Source of the DNA: Rugalucina vietnamica
Lineage: Eukaryota > Mollusca > Bivalvia > Lucinida > Lucinidae
Assembly (NCBI GenBank): GCA_964017185.1
Contig: OZ024879.1
Location: 28,306,956 to 28,370,955, forward strand
Direction: 5' to 3'
DNA length: 64,000 nt
The notes under the pieces: model-generated
Databases searched by the model: none
What the model was told of the DNA's origin: nothing
Seen by the model: the letters and a program-made list of their open reading frames with translations, nothing else
Program-made: the position numbers and the translations under genes
In this document: one piece after another, positions 1 to 12,200 of the stretch
Position numbering within the stretch: the stretch's first letter is position 1
Layout: every line of letters begins with the position of its first letter

Positions 1-129
1 ACAAAAAATTTGCTTGTCCCTTGGGTGGGGTTGGGGGACAAAAACTGTAGAAGACAATACAAGGCGGTATCCACCTGTTAATACTAGAAAAGGTGTTAAT
101 GTCACACACTGACCCCAACCTTTTACATA

Positions 130-320
130 GATAAAACATCAAGGAGTTCATTGGTGTGTGAAAACATGCATTTGTTGTCACATGCAAGCGTAACTCGAAT
201 GCATGATCTAGCTTTGTGAAACTGGGGCAAACTCGGTGTCATAACAAAAAGCATTTTATCATGCTCATATACCTCATGGGCTTCATGATGTACGGTATGA
301 GCTTGATGATATACAGCATA
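130..320. repeat. Dispersed repeat, copy 1 (related to 5985-6120)
   Basis: This stretch shares an ordered set of words with 5985-6120, including a cat/tgacagcgta-like start, a GCTCATA word and a CATGGxCTTGATGAT word. The 103-codon minus-strand frame here and the 95-codon one at 5987-6274 give partly similar peptides only because the DNA is repeated. I see no coding evidence. Confidence 0.45.
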
Positions 321-423
321 TGTTAAAAAAGTTAAGAAAAAGCTTGTCTGCAGAAAAAGCCATTTAATGTAAAAAACAAAACAAACTTGCATCATGATAC
401 CGATGGTCCGAGTATGAATCATG

Positions 424-660
424 CTTTCCATCACGATAACATGTCCGTGTAATGTATACCCCCTTAAACCCCTCTTTTACATAGCAAAACTGGGGTTTGC
501 AGGGGTAAACCTATATTTCTTATTGTTGCTCCAAAACATAGATTGTGGGTACTCGTTAGAACCGCCTCGCCGAGGCGGTTCTAACGTGTACCCACAATCA
601 ATGTTTTGAGCAAAAAAAAAAAGAAAAATATCTTCCGAAAATTTTTATTTTTTATAACTT
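424..660 (-). mobile_element. Short foldback element, copy 1 (perfect hairpin core)
   Basis: The core at 533-607 is a long palindrome. GATTGTGGGTAC and GTTAGAACCGCCTCG on the left are repeated as the reverse complement on the right around a CTCGCCGAG centre. The left flank (TATACCCCC, a CAAAACTGGGG word, an ACATGTCCGTG word) is the reverse complement of the right flank of the copy at 31740-31990, so the element is larger than the hairpin and lies here in the opposite orientation. A third copy is at 55829-55899. No ORF. A foldback MITE is the best description; the superfamily is unknown. Confidence 0.7.
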
Positions 661-984
661 TGGAAAAATCTGTATATCACATGGGCAAGTTTTCGTTACG
701 TGGTAAGTTGTTGTGAATATAAGAATTTAGAAAACTATGCCGCAGTAGGACGGGAACATAAAAGTGCATGGGAACACAGATGACCAAGGCGACTACAAAG
801 GCTTTATGCACTTCAAGCAGTTTTGCTAATGAACAGTTTAATCACACAACTTTTATTTTGTAATAACCCTCAACATTAAGGATTACCAGGGTAGCAGAAA
901 TGCGGTAGTTGTTGCCATATTCGCTAATTGCAAAAGAAAGATAATTTCTTCCCAAAACTGATTTTACAAAAGCCAAAGGCTAAA

Positions 985-2320
985 GATTAAATGCTATCGA
1001 ATTGCTACATTCTACAAAAACTATCATTGAAGTTTGAATGCAATCAAATCACTGTCTTCCACAAAAGCTTTCGTTGACGTTTAATTGCCATCAAAATGCC
1101 ATCAAATTGCTACCGCCTACAAAAAATGTCATTGACATTTTAATGCCAGCAAATCGCTATCTTCCACAAAACTGTCATTGAGGTTTAAATGCTATTTAAT
1201 CACTATCTTCCACAAAAACTGTCAGCATGTTTAAATGTCATCAAATCGCTTTTTTCCACAAAAGCTATCATTGACGTTTAAATGCCATAAATCGCTATCT
1301 TTTACAAAAACTGTCATTGACGTTTAAATGCCATCAAATCGCTATCTTCCACAAAAACTTTTATTGACGTTTAAATGCCATCAAATTGCTATCTTCCACA
1401 ATAACTGTCATTGACAATTAACTCTCAAATGGCTATCTTTCGCAAAAACTACCACTGACAATTAAATGCCATCAAATCGCTATCTTCCACAAAAACTGTC
1501 ATTGACGTTTTAAATGCCATCAAATAGCTATTTTCAACAAAAGCTATCATTGACGTTTCAATGCCATCAAATCGCTATCTTTGACAAAAAAAAAAACAAC
1601 AACTATCCTTGATGTTTGAATGGCATCAAATCGCTATTTTCCATAAAAGCTATCGTTGACGTTTAAATGCCATCAAATCGCTATCTTTTACAAAAACTGG
1701 CACTGACGTTTCAATGCCATCAAATCGCTATCTCAGACAAAACCTATTATTGATGATTAAATGCCATCAAATTGCTATCTTCCACATAAGCTATCATTGA
1801 CGTTTGAATACCATCAAATCGCTATCTTCCACAAAAGTTATCATTGACGTTTGAATGCCGTCAAATCCCTATTTTCCACAAAAGCTATCATTGACGTTTG
1901 AATGCCATCAAATCGCTATCTTCCACAAAAGTTATCATTGACGTTTGAATGCCATCAAATCCCTATTTTCCACAAAAGCTATCATTGACGTTTGAATGCC
2001 ATCAAATCGCTATCTTCCACAAAAGTTATCATTGACGTTTGAATGCCATCAAATCCCTTTTTTCCACAAAAGCTATCATTGACGTTTGAATGCCATCAAA
2101 TCGCTATTTTCCACAAAAGCTATCATTGACGTTTGAATGCCATCAAATCGCTATCTTCCACAAAAATTTTTGACGTTTAAATGCCATCAAATCACTATTT
2201 CTCACGAAAGCTATCATTGACGTTTCAATGCCATTAAATTGCTATTTCCAACAAAAGCTATCATTGACGTTTCAATGCTATCAAATCACTATCTTCCACA
2301 AAAACTGTCATTGATGTAAA
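985..2320. repeat. 47-bp minisatellite, about 28 units, with a 94-bp higher-order block
   Basis: The unit contains CATTGACGTTTGAATGCCAT, then CAAATCGCTATCTTCCACAA, and is about 47 bp. The left half is divergent. From about 1830 to 2160 units alternate between a form with ATCGCTATCTTCC and one with ATCCCTATTTTCC, giving a 94-bp dimer that has spread as a block. There is no spacer diversity, so this is not a CRISPR array. Confidence 0.9.
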
Positions 2321-3139
2321 AACATTACTTATTTTGATTAAATTTCTCACAAGTTATCAACAAAATCCTGCAACAATAATTAAGGATTGAAACTGACCAT
2401 CATTAGCTATTGCTACATAACATTTCTACTAGTCTACAATTAACAAAGAAATGACCATAACAGATACATGTTCTGTGAAAAAGGTACCTTGCAAAATGGT
2501 TTGTTCTACTCCCTGTAGATGCTACATCAATTTCAGCCAATCTCGGAATTGTTATACCATAAATCTATTATGCAGGCAACAATAGTGGTTATTTGGGAAA
2601 AGAAAACAATGGAAAAGTGCAAAGAAATTCCATTTGTTTAGTCATCTCTTGAGTTTCCTAAAAGTCTGAAGCTTATAAAGTACCTAAATATATCCTCTTT
2701 ATGAGTAAAAAAAGCCAAATCAAAGTATCTGGTGACCTTTGGGCAAGGTTAAAGCCAAAACTAACATTTCATAACCTTTTGACATCATAAATCAGTCAAA
2801 CATATCGGACAAACTGATCATGACTTGAGAGTCAATTTATAAGAAAAACCAAAATCTGCTAATCTTGAAAAATCACTTTCCAAATACCCGAATTTCTTGG
2901 TTAAAATAGCAAGGGCTAATATCATTTTTTTAATTAAGTTGGTCAAACAAGTGTTGAACCAATACATTTTAGTAGAAAAGGAGAAAATCAATGAAGAGAA
3001 GTTTCCAATTGCTCTTATTGATACAAAATCATTTTGTCTTATATATATTTGATCAATTTCAAAAGATTTATAATGGCAAATAAAATATAAAGGTTTGATC
3101 CTTTGGAAGCAGTAAAAAACATTCAAAGGGAGATAGTAT

Positions 3140-3185
3140 GGACTATATTGCGCAATTTCGGGTAATGAACCCTCGTCAGTAGCCC
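3140..3185 (-). ncRNA. Hammerhead ribozyme 1
   Basis: Reading the minus strand: stem I 5' side GGGCUA, core CUGACGA, stem II GGGU/ACCC with loop UCAUU, core GAAA, stem III AUUGC/GCAAU with no extra loop, cleavage triplet AUA, stem I 3' side UAGUCC. All core nucleotides of the hammerhead are present and stem I pairs at every position with one G-U. The predicted cut lies between plus-strand 3145 and 3146. Outer complementarity (AGAGGG with CUCCC) would extend stem I past an internal loop, as in natural fast hammerheads. Confidence 0.88.
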
Positions 3186-3520
3186 TCTTTAAACTGGCAA
3201 CGAACGCCAGTCTGCGACTATAATTGTGCTGCAATTTCGAGAATTTACACGAGGAGTCTAAATCAAAGACATATTCCTAAATTGGGTCAATAATTAAAAA
3301 AATTGCTTAGAAGTATGTTTCTAAACGTGAGTGTTTTGAACACTCTGACTATCTTTACCGATCTCAAAGGACCAAAATAAAATATAATCTGCACTATGGA
3401 TGATGTACGGGGCGACTTTTTACGGCCGTCACACGGCACAACACCAGCTGCAGTAATAGCAAATAAAATATAAAGGTTTGATCCTTTGGAAGCAGTAAAA
3501 CATTCAAAGGGAGATAGTAT

Positions 3521-3566
3521 GGACTATATTGCGCAATTTCGGGTAATGAACCCTCGTCAGTAGCCC
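3521..3566 (-). ncRNA. Hammerhead ribozyme 2
   Basis: This is the second unit of the 383-bp array, and its 46-nt core is identical to ribozyme 1 (CUGACGA, GGGU/ACCC, GAAA, AUUGC/GCAAU, GGGCUA/UAGUCC). The sequence between ribozymes differs by small indels, so the core is better kept than its flanks. Confidence 0.88.
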
Positions 3567-4009
3567 TCTTTAAATCGGCAACGAACGCCAGACTATAATT
3601 GTGCTGCAATTTCGAGAATTTACACGAGGAGTCTAAATCAAAGACATATTCCTAAATTGGGTCAATAATTAAAAAAAATGCTTAGAAGTATGTTTCTAAA
3701 CGTGAGTGTTTTGAACACTCTGAATATCTTTACCGATCTCAAAGGACCGAAATAAAATATAATCTGCACTATGGATGATGAAGCAGGTTTCAAAATATAG
3801 ATTTGCCCTTTACCTCTAAAATAGGGGAATCTGTAGTAAATACATGTACATGCAATTAGATTTGTTCCTGTCAGAATGAGCATAAATTTAGGCATCTTAC
3901 AGGCCTGATTTCGGGCTCAGGACCTTAGGGGTGGCCATTTTCTCCAAACTGCATTGCAAGGTTTGGCTCGGGACCTTAGGGGTGCCCATTTTCTCCAAGA
4001 TGCAAGGTT

Positions 4010-4125
4010 TTCAATAAGGTCTGGCACAGACCCGGCTGAACTGACCAGAGGCTTGAAATTAAGGAATTCTGAAGTAGAGGAATTCTATATGTTTTGTTCT
4101 GAATACAAAGGTGCTGATCAGCTGT
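4010..4125. mobile_element. Divergent half-copy of the GAGCCGC MITE
   Basis: The order AGGTCTGGCACAGACCCGGC, GAGGCTTGAAATTAAGGA, GTAGAGGAATTCTA, then AAAGGTGCTGATCAGC matches the left half of the MITE at 16794-17033 with many substitutions. The terminal inverted repeat is not visible. Just upstream (3912-4015) an ACCTTAGGGGTGxCCATTTTC segment is duplicated. Confidence 0.5.
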
Positions 4126-4172
4126 ATGAACTTGGATTTTCAATGGTATACATATCTTCATTCCAAGTTAAA

Positions 4173-5342
4173 TTACACCTTTTTTACTTTAGCAGCAACA
4201 TTACAATTAGTGTTGCCAAAGACAACCTGCAAGCCTTTTGAACAACTTAACAGAAAGTCTTCTTTGTCGTCATTTGGTATTTTACCCGTAAGACTTTCCA
4301 ATACCTCATTGGGAATCGTGAAAACAATTGAGCTCCCATCAGCCTTTTTTTCCAGTGACCTTGCATTTGATAGCGGTCTCCACAGATTCTGTAAGCTGGC
4401 GTTTGTTACAACTTGACCATTTGAAGCTTTTTAAGCTTTCATTGAGTTCAAGGGATGCTTTACACAACATGCATTTGTGAACTGTCTGAATGCCGACACC
4501 GGCAACTTTTATTAAGTCTTGCTTTGGTTTAAAAACCATGTCAGTCACAACGTTCTTTAGGTCCTGAGTTTTCTCGATCTGGGTATCAGGGTTTGTCGAT
4601 AAATAATTCCCTTTCACATTTTTAAAAATGTAAGAAGTTCCAACGTTAATTTGTTCCGGGATACCCCACAACGTAAGCTCAATCGCTCCCGTTCTGTCTG
4701 CTATTATAAACGTAGTTCTCAACATTGGGGTCCATTTTGTAGCGTTTGATTTACTGTTTGATCTTTTCTGATTACTTAAGCTGTAAGTGTTACCTGAAAA
4801 AGAAAAAAAAAAACATCAGAGCATAGCTCGCATACCTCCGCCCACAGACATCTGATACCAGGAAATAGGAGAATGAAAAAGTGAACAAATAAGGGTAAAT
4901 CATTATCTAGAGACTCGTAATAAAAGTAGTATGCTCCATTGTTTTGGGTCAAATTTGCATGGGTCTAACAAAAACAAGTGAGTCACTGATCTTCGGTTTG
5001 CGTGTTCATGTCTTGCATATACATGTATATATTAAATTAATGTACTGATCATGAGAACATGTTCTCACCATTAAGGTTTATACATGAAATGTTTGTACAT
5101 TGTATAACTTGTTGTCCTGAGCATTTTTAATTACCAGTAGTTTGTAATACTTACTTTGGATTTCTCAGGCAAATCTGTAATTTGTTGGGACTGTCTTTTC
5201 TTCCGCTTCCTGAGTTTTTATTTTCTCAAAATTGAAGTCTAGTTTGGTTGGAGAAATCTGTGTTCTTGGTGTCAATTTAATGTCGAAACATGCGCCTCTT
5301 AAGGATACTGTCCTTTTAATGTTTGACAGCCTGATTGATTCT
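4173..5342 (-). pseudogene. OB-fold (RPA-like) protein, pseudogene, two exons
   Basis: Two minus-strand exons are recognisable: 5155-5342 (acceptor TTTTCAG before 5342, donor GTAAGT after 5155) and 4173-4793 (acceptor TTTTTCAG). Their phases match, reading ...EIQ/S-NTYSLSNQ. The second exon encodes FIIADRTGAIELTLWG and then INVGTSYIFKNV, the strand pattern of a nucleic-acid-binding OB fold as in replication protein A-like proteins, followed by a Cys-containing segment (KCMLCKASLEL). Breaks: a TGA near the end of the first exon and a frameshift in a T run near 4345, after which IVFTIPNEVLESLTGK is read in another frame to a stop at 4173. It could derive from a host gene or a transposon-borne RPA-like gene. 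Confidence 0.55.
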
Positions 5343-5349
5343 CTGAAAA

Positions 5350-5980
5350 TAAAAGGTTTAGATTTTGTCATCAAATATCATAATAGGTATTACCAATTTC
5401 AGAGGACATGCTTTTTTATTTGGCCCAGAAGTACAGTCATGTACTTGTGGAAAGTACTTAGTTCTAATGAAATTTCAAAACAGCAAGAATTCAAATAATA
5501 GCCTTTAAGTACACGCTCAATGGAAATTAACAGTAATTTCCTTCATTATATACCTACAAAAACTGCTTGTTACTACCCATTGTAAACTCTGGCTTGAGCC
5601 TACATGCATCAGAGGATAGAAATAAAGGGGGGGGGGATTGTTCCGACACAGGGGGCCTCCAATTAATGTACCAATCGGAAGGACGAGATTACTCACTTTC
5701 GGACTTTCAATTTGATGATCGGTGTGTACCTTTTCCTATAGTTGATAAATCGGTTCCAGCTTTTAACAACATTTGGATGTTGCAGTTTGTTTAGAACAAT
5801 TCACTTTTTATTGGCAAAAACACTTTCAGATGGCTGAAATTCCATGCAGAAAAACCACTGCCATATGGTCATACTTTGGTTATGCATGTATAAAATGCGG
5901 TGGTCAGATCTGTTCAGCTACAGTACCCTGATGTCACATGAGAAGGTTTGTTTGCCACCACTGGCAAAGTTGTATGTGTT
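5350..5980. other. No supported gene
   Basis: A G run lies near 5628. A 75-codon plus-strand frame at 5567-5794 has no recognisable motif, start context or splice partner. I see nothing else. Confidence 0.4.
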
Positions 5981-5984
5981 CCTT

Positions 5985-6120
5985 GATCAATAAGAGCTGT
6001 CGCATGACAGCGTAGCTCGACTGCATCTGGCTTTATCAAACTGTGGCCAACTCGACTCATTTATCAGCGCATTATGCTCATACATCCCATGGCCTTGATG
6101 ATACAAGACAAAATCACTAA
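5985..6120. repeat. Dispersed repeat, copy 2
   Basis: Related to 130-320 (see that entry). It runs directly into the tandem array that follows. Confidence 0.45.
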
Positions 6121-6650
6121 AGCATTTACTTAAGTCCATGTTACTTATGATAACATTTGGTTCAAAGGTATGGTCATACGCATTATCTGAAAGAAGCAAG
6201 TTCACATGCCAGCTGTGTGTAAGGAAATAAGGAAAAATTACTGGACTGTGAAATAAGGTCACTGTGACATACAACTACTATTGGGTCAAAGGTATAATCA
6301 TACTCTCATCTTTTGAAAGAAGCTAGTTCGTATCCCAACTGAGTGAAAAGATATTAGGCAAAAACACTGGAGCATGAGATTGGGTCACAGTGACCCAATT
6401 TTAGATGGTACTACTTTTTCGTCAAAGGTTAGGTCATACTCACTCATTATATGAAAGAAGCAAGTTCATATCCAAACTGAATATAAAGGTACAAGGCAAA
6501 ATCACTGGAGTGTGAAATTGGGTCACTGTGACACGGGAATAGTTGTGGGTCAAAGTTTAGGTCATACTCACTCATTATCCAAAAGAAGCATGTTCATATA
6601 GTGTCAAGATATAAGGCAAAATCACTAGACCATGAAAAGTAGGTAAACCC
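6120..6650. repeat. Tandem repeat, about 125-134 bp, four units
   Basis: The words GGTCATACTCA, AAAGAAGCAAGTTCATATCC, AAGGCAAAATCACTGG and TTGGGTCACxGTGAC recur in order. The AAAGAAGC word falls near 6190, 6313, 6447 and 6580. Units are degenerate and non-coding. Confidence 0.75.
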
Positions 6651-7129
6651 GATCATCACTTCGTGAGACGCATGTCCATGTCACTAAGTGGAGAGATGAT
6701 GCTGACAAACTAACTTTCTAAATTGTTTCTATATAGAAATAACAGCAAAATATGTTTTACAGTGTTCTAGAGTTTGACCTCACGCCCCACCCCATGGTAT
6801 GGACCCTTGAGACATGTTATGAAATGAATGCCAACCCAACGGTGTACCCTATGTCCCAATATAAATGATTTCTGATCACTAGCTGTCAATACAAATAAAT
6901 ATATGTATATATAAATATAAACAGCAAGTCTTTGTGTCGGTGTTGATAGGATAAAACAAAGAAATGAAGTTACAGCAACAGTTTATTTCAGTCCTGTAGC
7001 GCTTTCACTTTTATACGATCTTCAGCAGGAACGTCGCCATATTGTTTTGGCCAAAACAGTAACCTATCAGACGGGTTATGCAGGGAAATCTCCTCTAAAC
7101 CTGAGCTATGATAACTCCTTTTTTAAGGA

Positions 7130-7239
7130 GCGTAGTAGCGCAGTCGGTAGAGGGGATGGCCTTGTATAGCTAGGCGCCGAAGCCGAAGTCTGCGGGTTCG
7201 AAACCTACCTTTGCCAATTTAGTACATCTTTATTTCTCT

Positions 7240-7331
<92 letters not shown>
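7130..7331 (+). mobile_element. tRNA-derived SINE-like sequence ending in an (AT)n microsatellite
   Basis: An A-box-like TAGCGCAGTCGGTAGAG and a B-box GGGTTCGAAACC lie in the spacing of a tRNA promoter, but the sequence does not close into a good cloverleaf with an anticodon arm. About 30 bp later a pure (AT)n tract of about 88 bp runs from 7243 to 7331, as a SINE tail could seed. Polymerase III promoter boxes are seen; SINE status is inferred. Confidence 0.55.
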
Positions 7332-7334
<3 letters not shown>

Positions 7335-7400
7335 CACCAGATCTCAGATGAGATTATACAGGACCAGCGGTCTTATGTTACAAATGAAAGCAAACATATA

Positions 7401-8021
7401 CAGGGTGATCCAGAATATCTGATACCGTTTTAAGCTTACATAATTTTGTTCCACAAACACATATCATAATAAACCTTTAATCACAATGGGCTGTGATAAT
7501 TCAAATTTTGTTTGGTTTATGATAATAAGTACTTTAAAGTTATGACATTTTGAATAAAAGAGATAAAAAAATTTGATAGTTTTTGCATAATTCGTTATTT
7601 TACGTCAAATTACTGTTATTACGATTCTCGTTCAATCCGCATGTGAATGTTTGCTACTACTGACGCAGGAATGTGTGGCGTTAATTTTCAAAACATTTAT
7701 TAACTAGAGCGTTTCAGCTATCAAAAAGTATTTGATTGAGGTGAATATGCATTTTCATCTAAGTGTCATCACAAGAAAAGGCGAGCTATCAAAACAAGCT
7801 CGACGCCATTGTAATTCAATATGGACGTCAAAAAAGGCTTATATGTAAGTTTTATGAAATGGTTTGAACAGTTCTATTTTACATGTTAGTGGTGTATATA
7901 TCTAATGTTGTATACCAAACAAAATTTGAATCTTTGTAGATTTTTTTGATATAGATTTTAATAATGTATGTGTTGGTGAAACAAAAGTATTAAAGATTGT
8001 TATAGTATCAGATATTCTGGA
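7401..8021. mobile_element. MITE with 17-bp inverted ends, mariner-like start
   Basis: TCCAGAATATCTGATAC at 7409-7425 is the exact reverse complement of 8005-8021. The left end is preceded by CAGGGTGA after TATA, resembling mariner termini; the right outer end is eroded. The roughly 600-bp interior has no long ORF. Assignment to Tc1/mariner is tentative. Confidence 0.55.
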
Positions 8022-9249
8022 TATACATGTATTTTTCTTCTGTGAGCTTAATTCAGTTCCTAATTAATGATCAGAAAAATTCACCACCTCAGTTTAAGAG
8101 GCTATGCAAGCATTGTTCATAGATGTTCTTAAAGTTTGGTATGTGTTGAAAAAACTTAAGAGCATTTACATGGTGAATAGCTCAAATGACTTTTTATGAC
8201 AAAACTTCATCATATTAGTTTTAAGTCATAATTTCAGTTAATTCTGCTAGAAAACTTGTGTTCTTTTTATTTTCAGACTACTGATATAGAGACTGAAACA
8301 GAATACATAATTAATGATGGCCTTCACACTCAGGACAGTTGTTTTGGTACTACTCCATCAAGAGATTTAACACATTTCTTCAACTCGAACAAGTCAAACA
8401 AAAATTCGACCCATCTTGCCAAAGCCAGTTAATTTGTTTCCAGAGTTGACGATATCAAGTACAGTAGAAAATACAGAGGGTCACAGTATTGATGTAGATC
8501 ATTCCTATAAGAAGAAAACAATGAAAGGGAAAAAGAGAACTCAAGGAAAAGTTCAATCCAGACAGAGAAAAGTGTTGGTTTTGGTATAGTTGAGCAGATT
8601 ATAGAGAGTCTCTGTGTACCAGACAGGATTCTTTCAGCAAAGGAAGCTTCTGATTTGCTATAATCTCTGCCAAATGGAAAAGTAAGTGCAGTAGCTGAAT
8701 GTGTCTTAAAAATCCCAATTTTGAGAGACGCTGTGGAAACTATGCTGCTATCAAGCTTGTCGGCCCCAAATGCCATATTGACCAACAGAAAGAATGGAAA
8801 ACTGAGTGAATTGATGAAAGGTAGCTTTGAGGACCTAAAAACATTCAACTGGGATGGAATAGTTAAAGAAATATGGAGATAATTTCCTCTGCTAGCAAAG
8901 GAGTTGATTTCATTCGCTATCCCTTCAACAATGGCAAAAGGACCAATGTTGGAAGCAATCCGAAAACTCATACAAAAGATTGGAACTGTATATGGAATAT
9001 TAGCTCAGGCGAGGCATAGCAGGCTCAGCAAAATCCAGAGGGTTGTGAACATCTTGCTGTATGAAAGCATTTATGATCAGAAGGTAAGCCAATGTGATTA
9101 ATTGCACATGGCTCTCCATAAAATATCCACTGATAGCCTCCTTTTATTCTCGGATCCAAAATAGCCCAGAGATGGCACTAAAGCGTATATCAATTTATGT
9201 TGTCTCTGCTTGGTTTTAAGCATCATAAAATACTAGTCTTCTAGCTACC

Positions 9250-12200
9250 AATACCCCCCCCCAGGGGGAATTTTCTACACTATGATTTTCTAAAAGTACA
9301 TTGAAAAAGCTATCAAACCCTGTTTTCTGCCATCTGGAAGTGGAAGCGTTTGCGTTTTATGCTATGTTTCATTATATTACCCTAAATATTCATTTTTTGC
9401 GTTTTAATAATGGGGGTACACATAGAAAACTGAAAATATCTCAGTTGTTTCTTACCCTAGACCATTGGACTTGGTGTCATTTTAATGCTTATACATAGCC
9501 CTTTTATCTAATAATAAGTAATGGAAAATATCTAATTTGCTTATTCATGAATTTTCATTAAAACATTAAAATGAAAAACGAAACATTTAAAAATTAATTA
9601 TCCCCGTTAAAACTAATTTCAGGCCTAAACTATCATTGTGGTTCATTGTTATTGTACCAATAATACTATTTGACAAATTTGTTGACGCCATGGACCTTAA
9701 TGAAAATTTTCTCATTTGCATTGTCATGAATATTAATGAAAATGACGAAAATCAAAATTTACTCTATTGCCATTTAAGGGTTTGACTGGGTTGTAAGATG
9801 TACCTTGCAACCTTAGACCAAATGCTCATGGGTGCCAATTTGGTCAGAGGATCACTTTAAGTCCATTTGAGTGATCACCCCCACCCCTAATAAGCAGAGG
9901 AATTAATGTGGTACACCTCTATTACCACATGCATCTTGGCTACTGATAGACATAGAGAGCTGAAATAGGTATCAAATGATTGCTTTGGCAATGTTTTATA
10001 ATCATGTAATAAGATATATAAACAACTGGCTATCTTAATGCTCAAATATTAAAAAGAAGTTCAGATATTAGAAAAGAAACAGATAAAGGAAGGGGGTATA
10101 CCAAACAAAATTGCTAATATCTCAGTGACCAAAAATTCTATTAGAGCTGAAACGTGTATCAAATGATTGTTGTAATAATGTTCTATAATCATGTGATAAG
10201 ATACAGAAAGAATCTGACTTTCTTGATGTTCAAAATTAAAATTGATAAGAACTTTCAATAGAAGAGAAAAATCACAGAACATTGGAGGGGGTATACCTAC
10301 AGATACATGTATGTTTATATCTTGGCAACCAAAAGCCATAGAGAGCTGAAACTTATAACAAATGATTGCTATGGTAACATTCTAAAACCCTGAAATAAGA
10401 TACATTTACAATCAGACTTTTCTGCTGTTTGACTTTTGATGAAATCAATAAATATAGTAGAAAAATCACAGAAATTAGAGGGGGTATACCTATGGAAATA
10501 TTTATATCTCAGCAACCAAAAGCCATAAAGAGGAATAAATGGTGTCAAATAATTGCGTTGACAATATTCTATAACCTTATAATAAGATATATAAACAAGC
10601 TGACTTTTTTGTTGCTCAAATATTTAAGAAAACTTAAGATATAAGAGAAAAATCACAGCCAAAGGAAGGGGTTATGCCAATGAAATTGCTATTATCTCAG
10701 TGACCAATCGCTCTAGAGAGTTAAAATTGGTATCAGAATGATTGGTATGATAATGTTCTATAATTGTGTGATTAGACATATGAATAATCTAACTTTCTTG
10801 TTGTTCGAATATTGATGAGAACTTTAAATATTAGATAAAAAGCAAAGAAAAATGGAGGGGGTATACCAATATAAACGTTTATATCTCAGCAACCAAATGT
10901 CCTAGAGTGCTAAAATGGGTATCAATTGATATTTTGACAATATTCTATAACCATGTAATAAGATATATAAACAAGCTTACTTTCTTGTTGCTCATATATT
11001 TAAGAAAACATAAGATATAGCAGAAAAATCACTGCCAAAGGAAGGAGGTATGCCAATGAAATTGCTAATATCTCAGTGACCAATAGTTTTAGAGAGCTGA
11101 AATTGGTATCAAATGATTGGTATGATAATGTTCTATAATCATATGATAAGACATATAAATAATAGAACTTTTTTGTTGTTCAAATATTGATGAGAACTTT
11201 GAATATTAGATAAAACTCAATGAAAAACGGAGGGGGTATACCAATGTAAACGTTAATATCTCGGCAACCCAATGTCATAGAGAGCTGAAATTGGTATCAA
11301 ATGATTGCTATGACAATATTCTACAATCATGTAATAAAATATATTATAAAACAAGCTTACTTTCATGTTGCTCAAATATTTAAGAAAACATAAGTTATAG
11401 CAGAAAAATCACTGCCAAAGGAAGGAGGTATACCAGTAAAATTGCTGATATCTCGGTGACCAAGAGCTCTAGAGAGCTGAAATTGGTATCAAATCATTGC
11501 TAGGACTATGTTTTGTAACCATGTGGTAAGAAACACAAACATTCTGACTTTCTTGTTTTTCGAATATTGATAAAACTTTAAATTTAAGGGAAAAATCAAA
11601 GAAAAATGGAGGGGGTATACCAATGGAAAGGTTAATAACTCAGCAACCAAAAGCTCTAGAGAGCTGAAATTGGTATCAAATGATTGCTATGATAATGTTT
11701 TATAATCATATAATATGATTAATGAATAATTAGACTTTCTTATTGTTCTAATATTGACAAGAACTTTAAAAATTAGATAAAAAAAAAAAACAGAAAAATA
11801 GAGGGGGTATACCATCGGAAACGTTTATATCTCAACAGCAAAAAAAACTAGAGAGCTGAAATTGGTATCAAATGATAGATATGACAATAATTTATGATTA
11901 TATAATAAGATATAGGAAAATGTTGACTATCTTGTGGCCAAAATTTAAGAAAACTTTAGATATCAGAGAAAAACATAGACAAATGAAGGGAATATACCAA
12001 TAGAATTGACAGTATTTCAGCAAACAAAAGCTCTAGAGAACTGAAATTGGTATCAATTGATTGATAGGATCATATTCTATACACAAAAATATGAAAATAA
12101 CAGAAATAATCAGATACAAGTCATTCTGTAGGTATACCAGTTCATTTTTTCATTATTTCTCTGAGATTTCTAGTTTTCATTAATATTCATGAAAAAATAG

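Larger units (their letters stand above)
3077..3778 (-). repeat. Hammerhead-ribozyme tandem repeat (retrozyme-like), 1.8 units of 383 bp
   Basis: The word CAAATAAAATATAAAGG recurs at 3077 and 3460, giving a 383-bp period. The second unit stops near 3778 after CTATGGATGATG. Each unit carries a complete hammerhead core on the minus strand (3140-3185 and 3521-3566). The same repeat with a 384-bp period is at 34231-35188, and a single divergent copy is at 41957-42055 on the plus strand. Small tandem repeats with type I hammerheads and very short stem III are known in metazoans as retrozymes, which are transcribed into circular RNAs. Assignment to that class is inference from the ribozyme plus the unit size. 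Confidence 0.8.

Noticed and set aside
985..2320. Possible CRISPR-like array
   Set aside because: Continuous tandem units with no distinct spacers, in a eukaryotic genome.
2818..3234. 138-codon minus-strand frame (and the related one at 3394-3609)
   Set aside because: Both read through the hammerhead repeat and begin with the same peptide only because the DNA is repeated. The conserved feature there is RNA structure, not codons.
7020..7130. Possible Penelope terminal repeat with ribozyme (ATCTTCAGCAGGA and inverse)
   Set aside because: No CUGANGA...GAAA core could be found on either strand, so no ribozyme call was made.
8429..8971. 180-codon minus-strand frame
   Set aside because: It is antisense to exon 1 of the DUF6589-like pseudogene, whose plus-strand peptide has family landmarks and matching splice sites; the minus frame has none.
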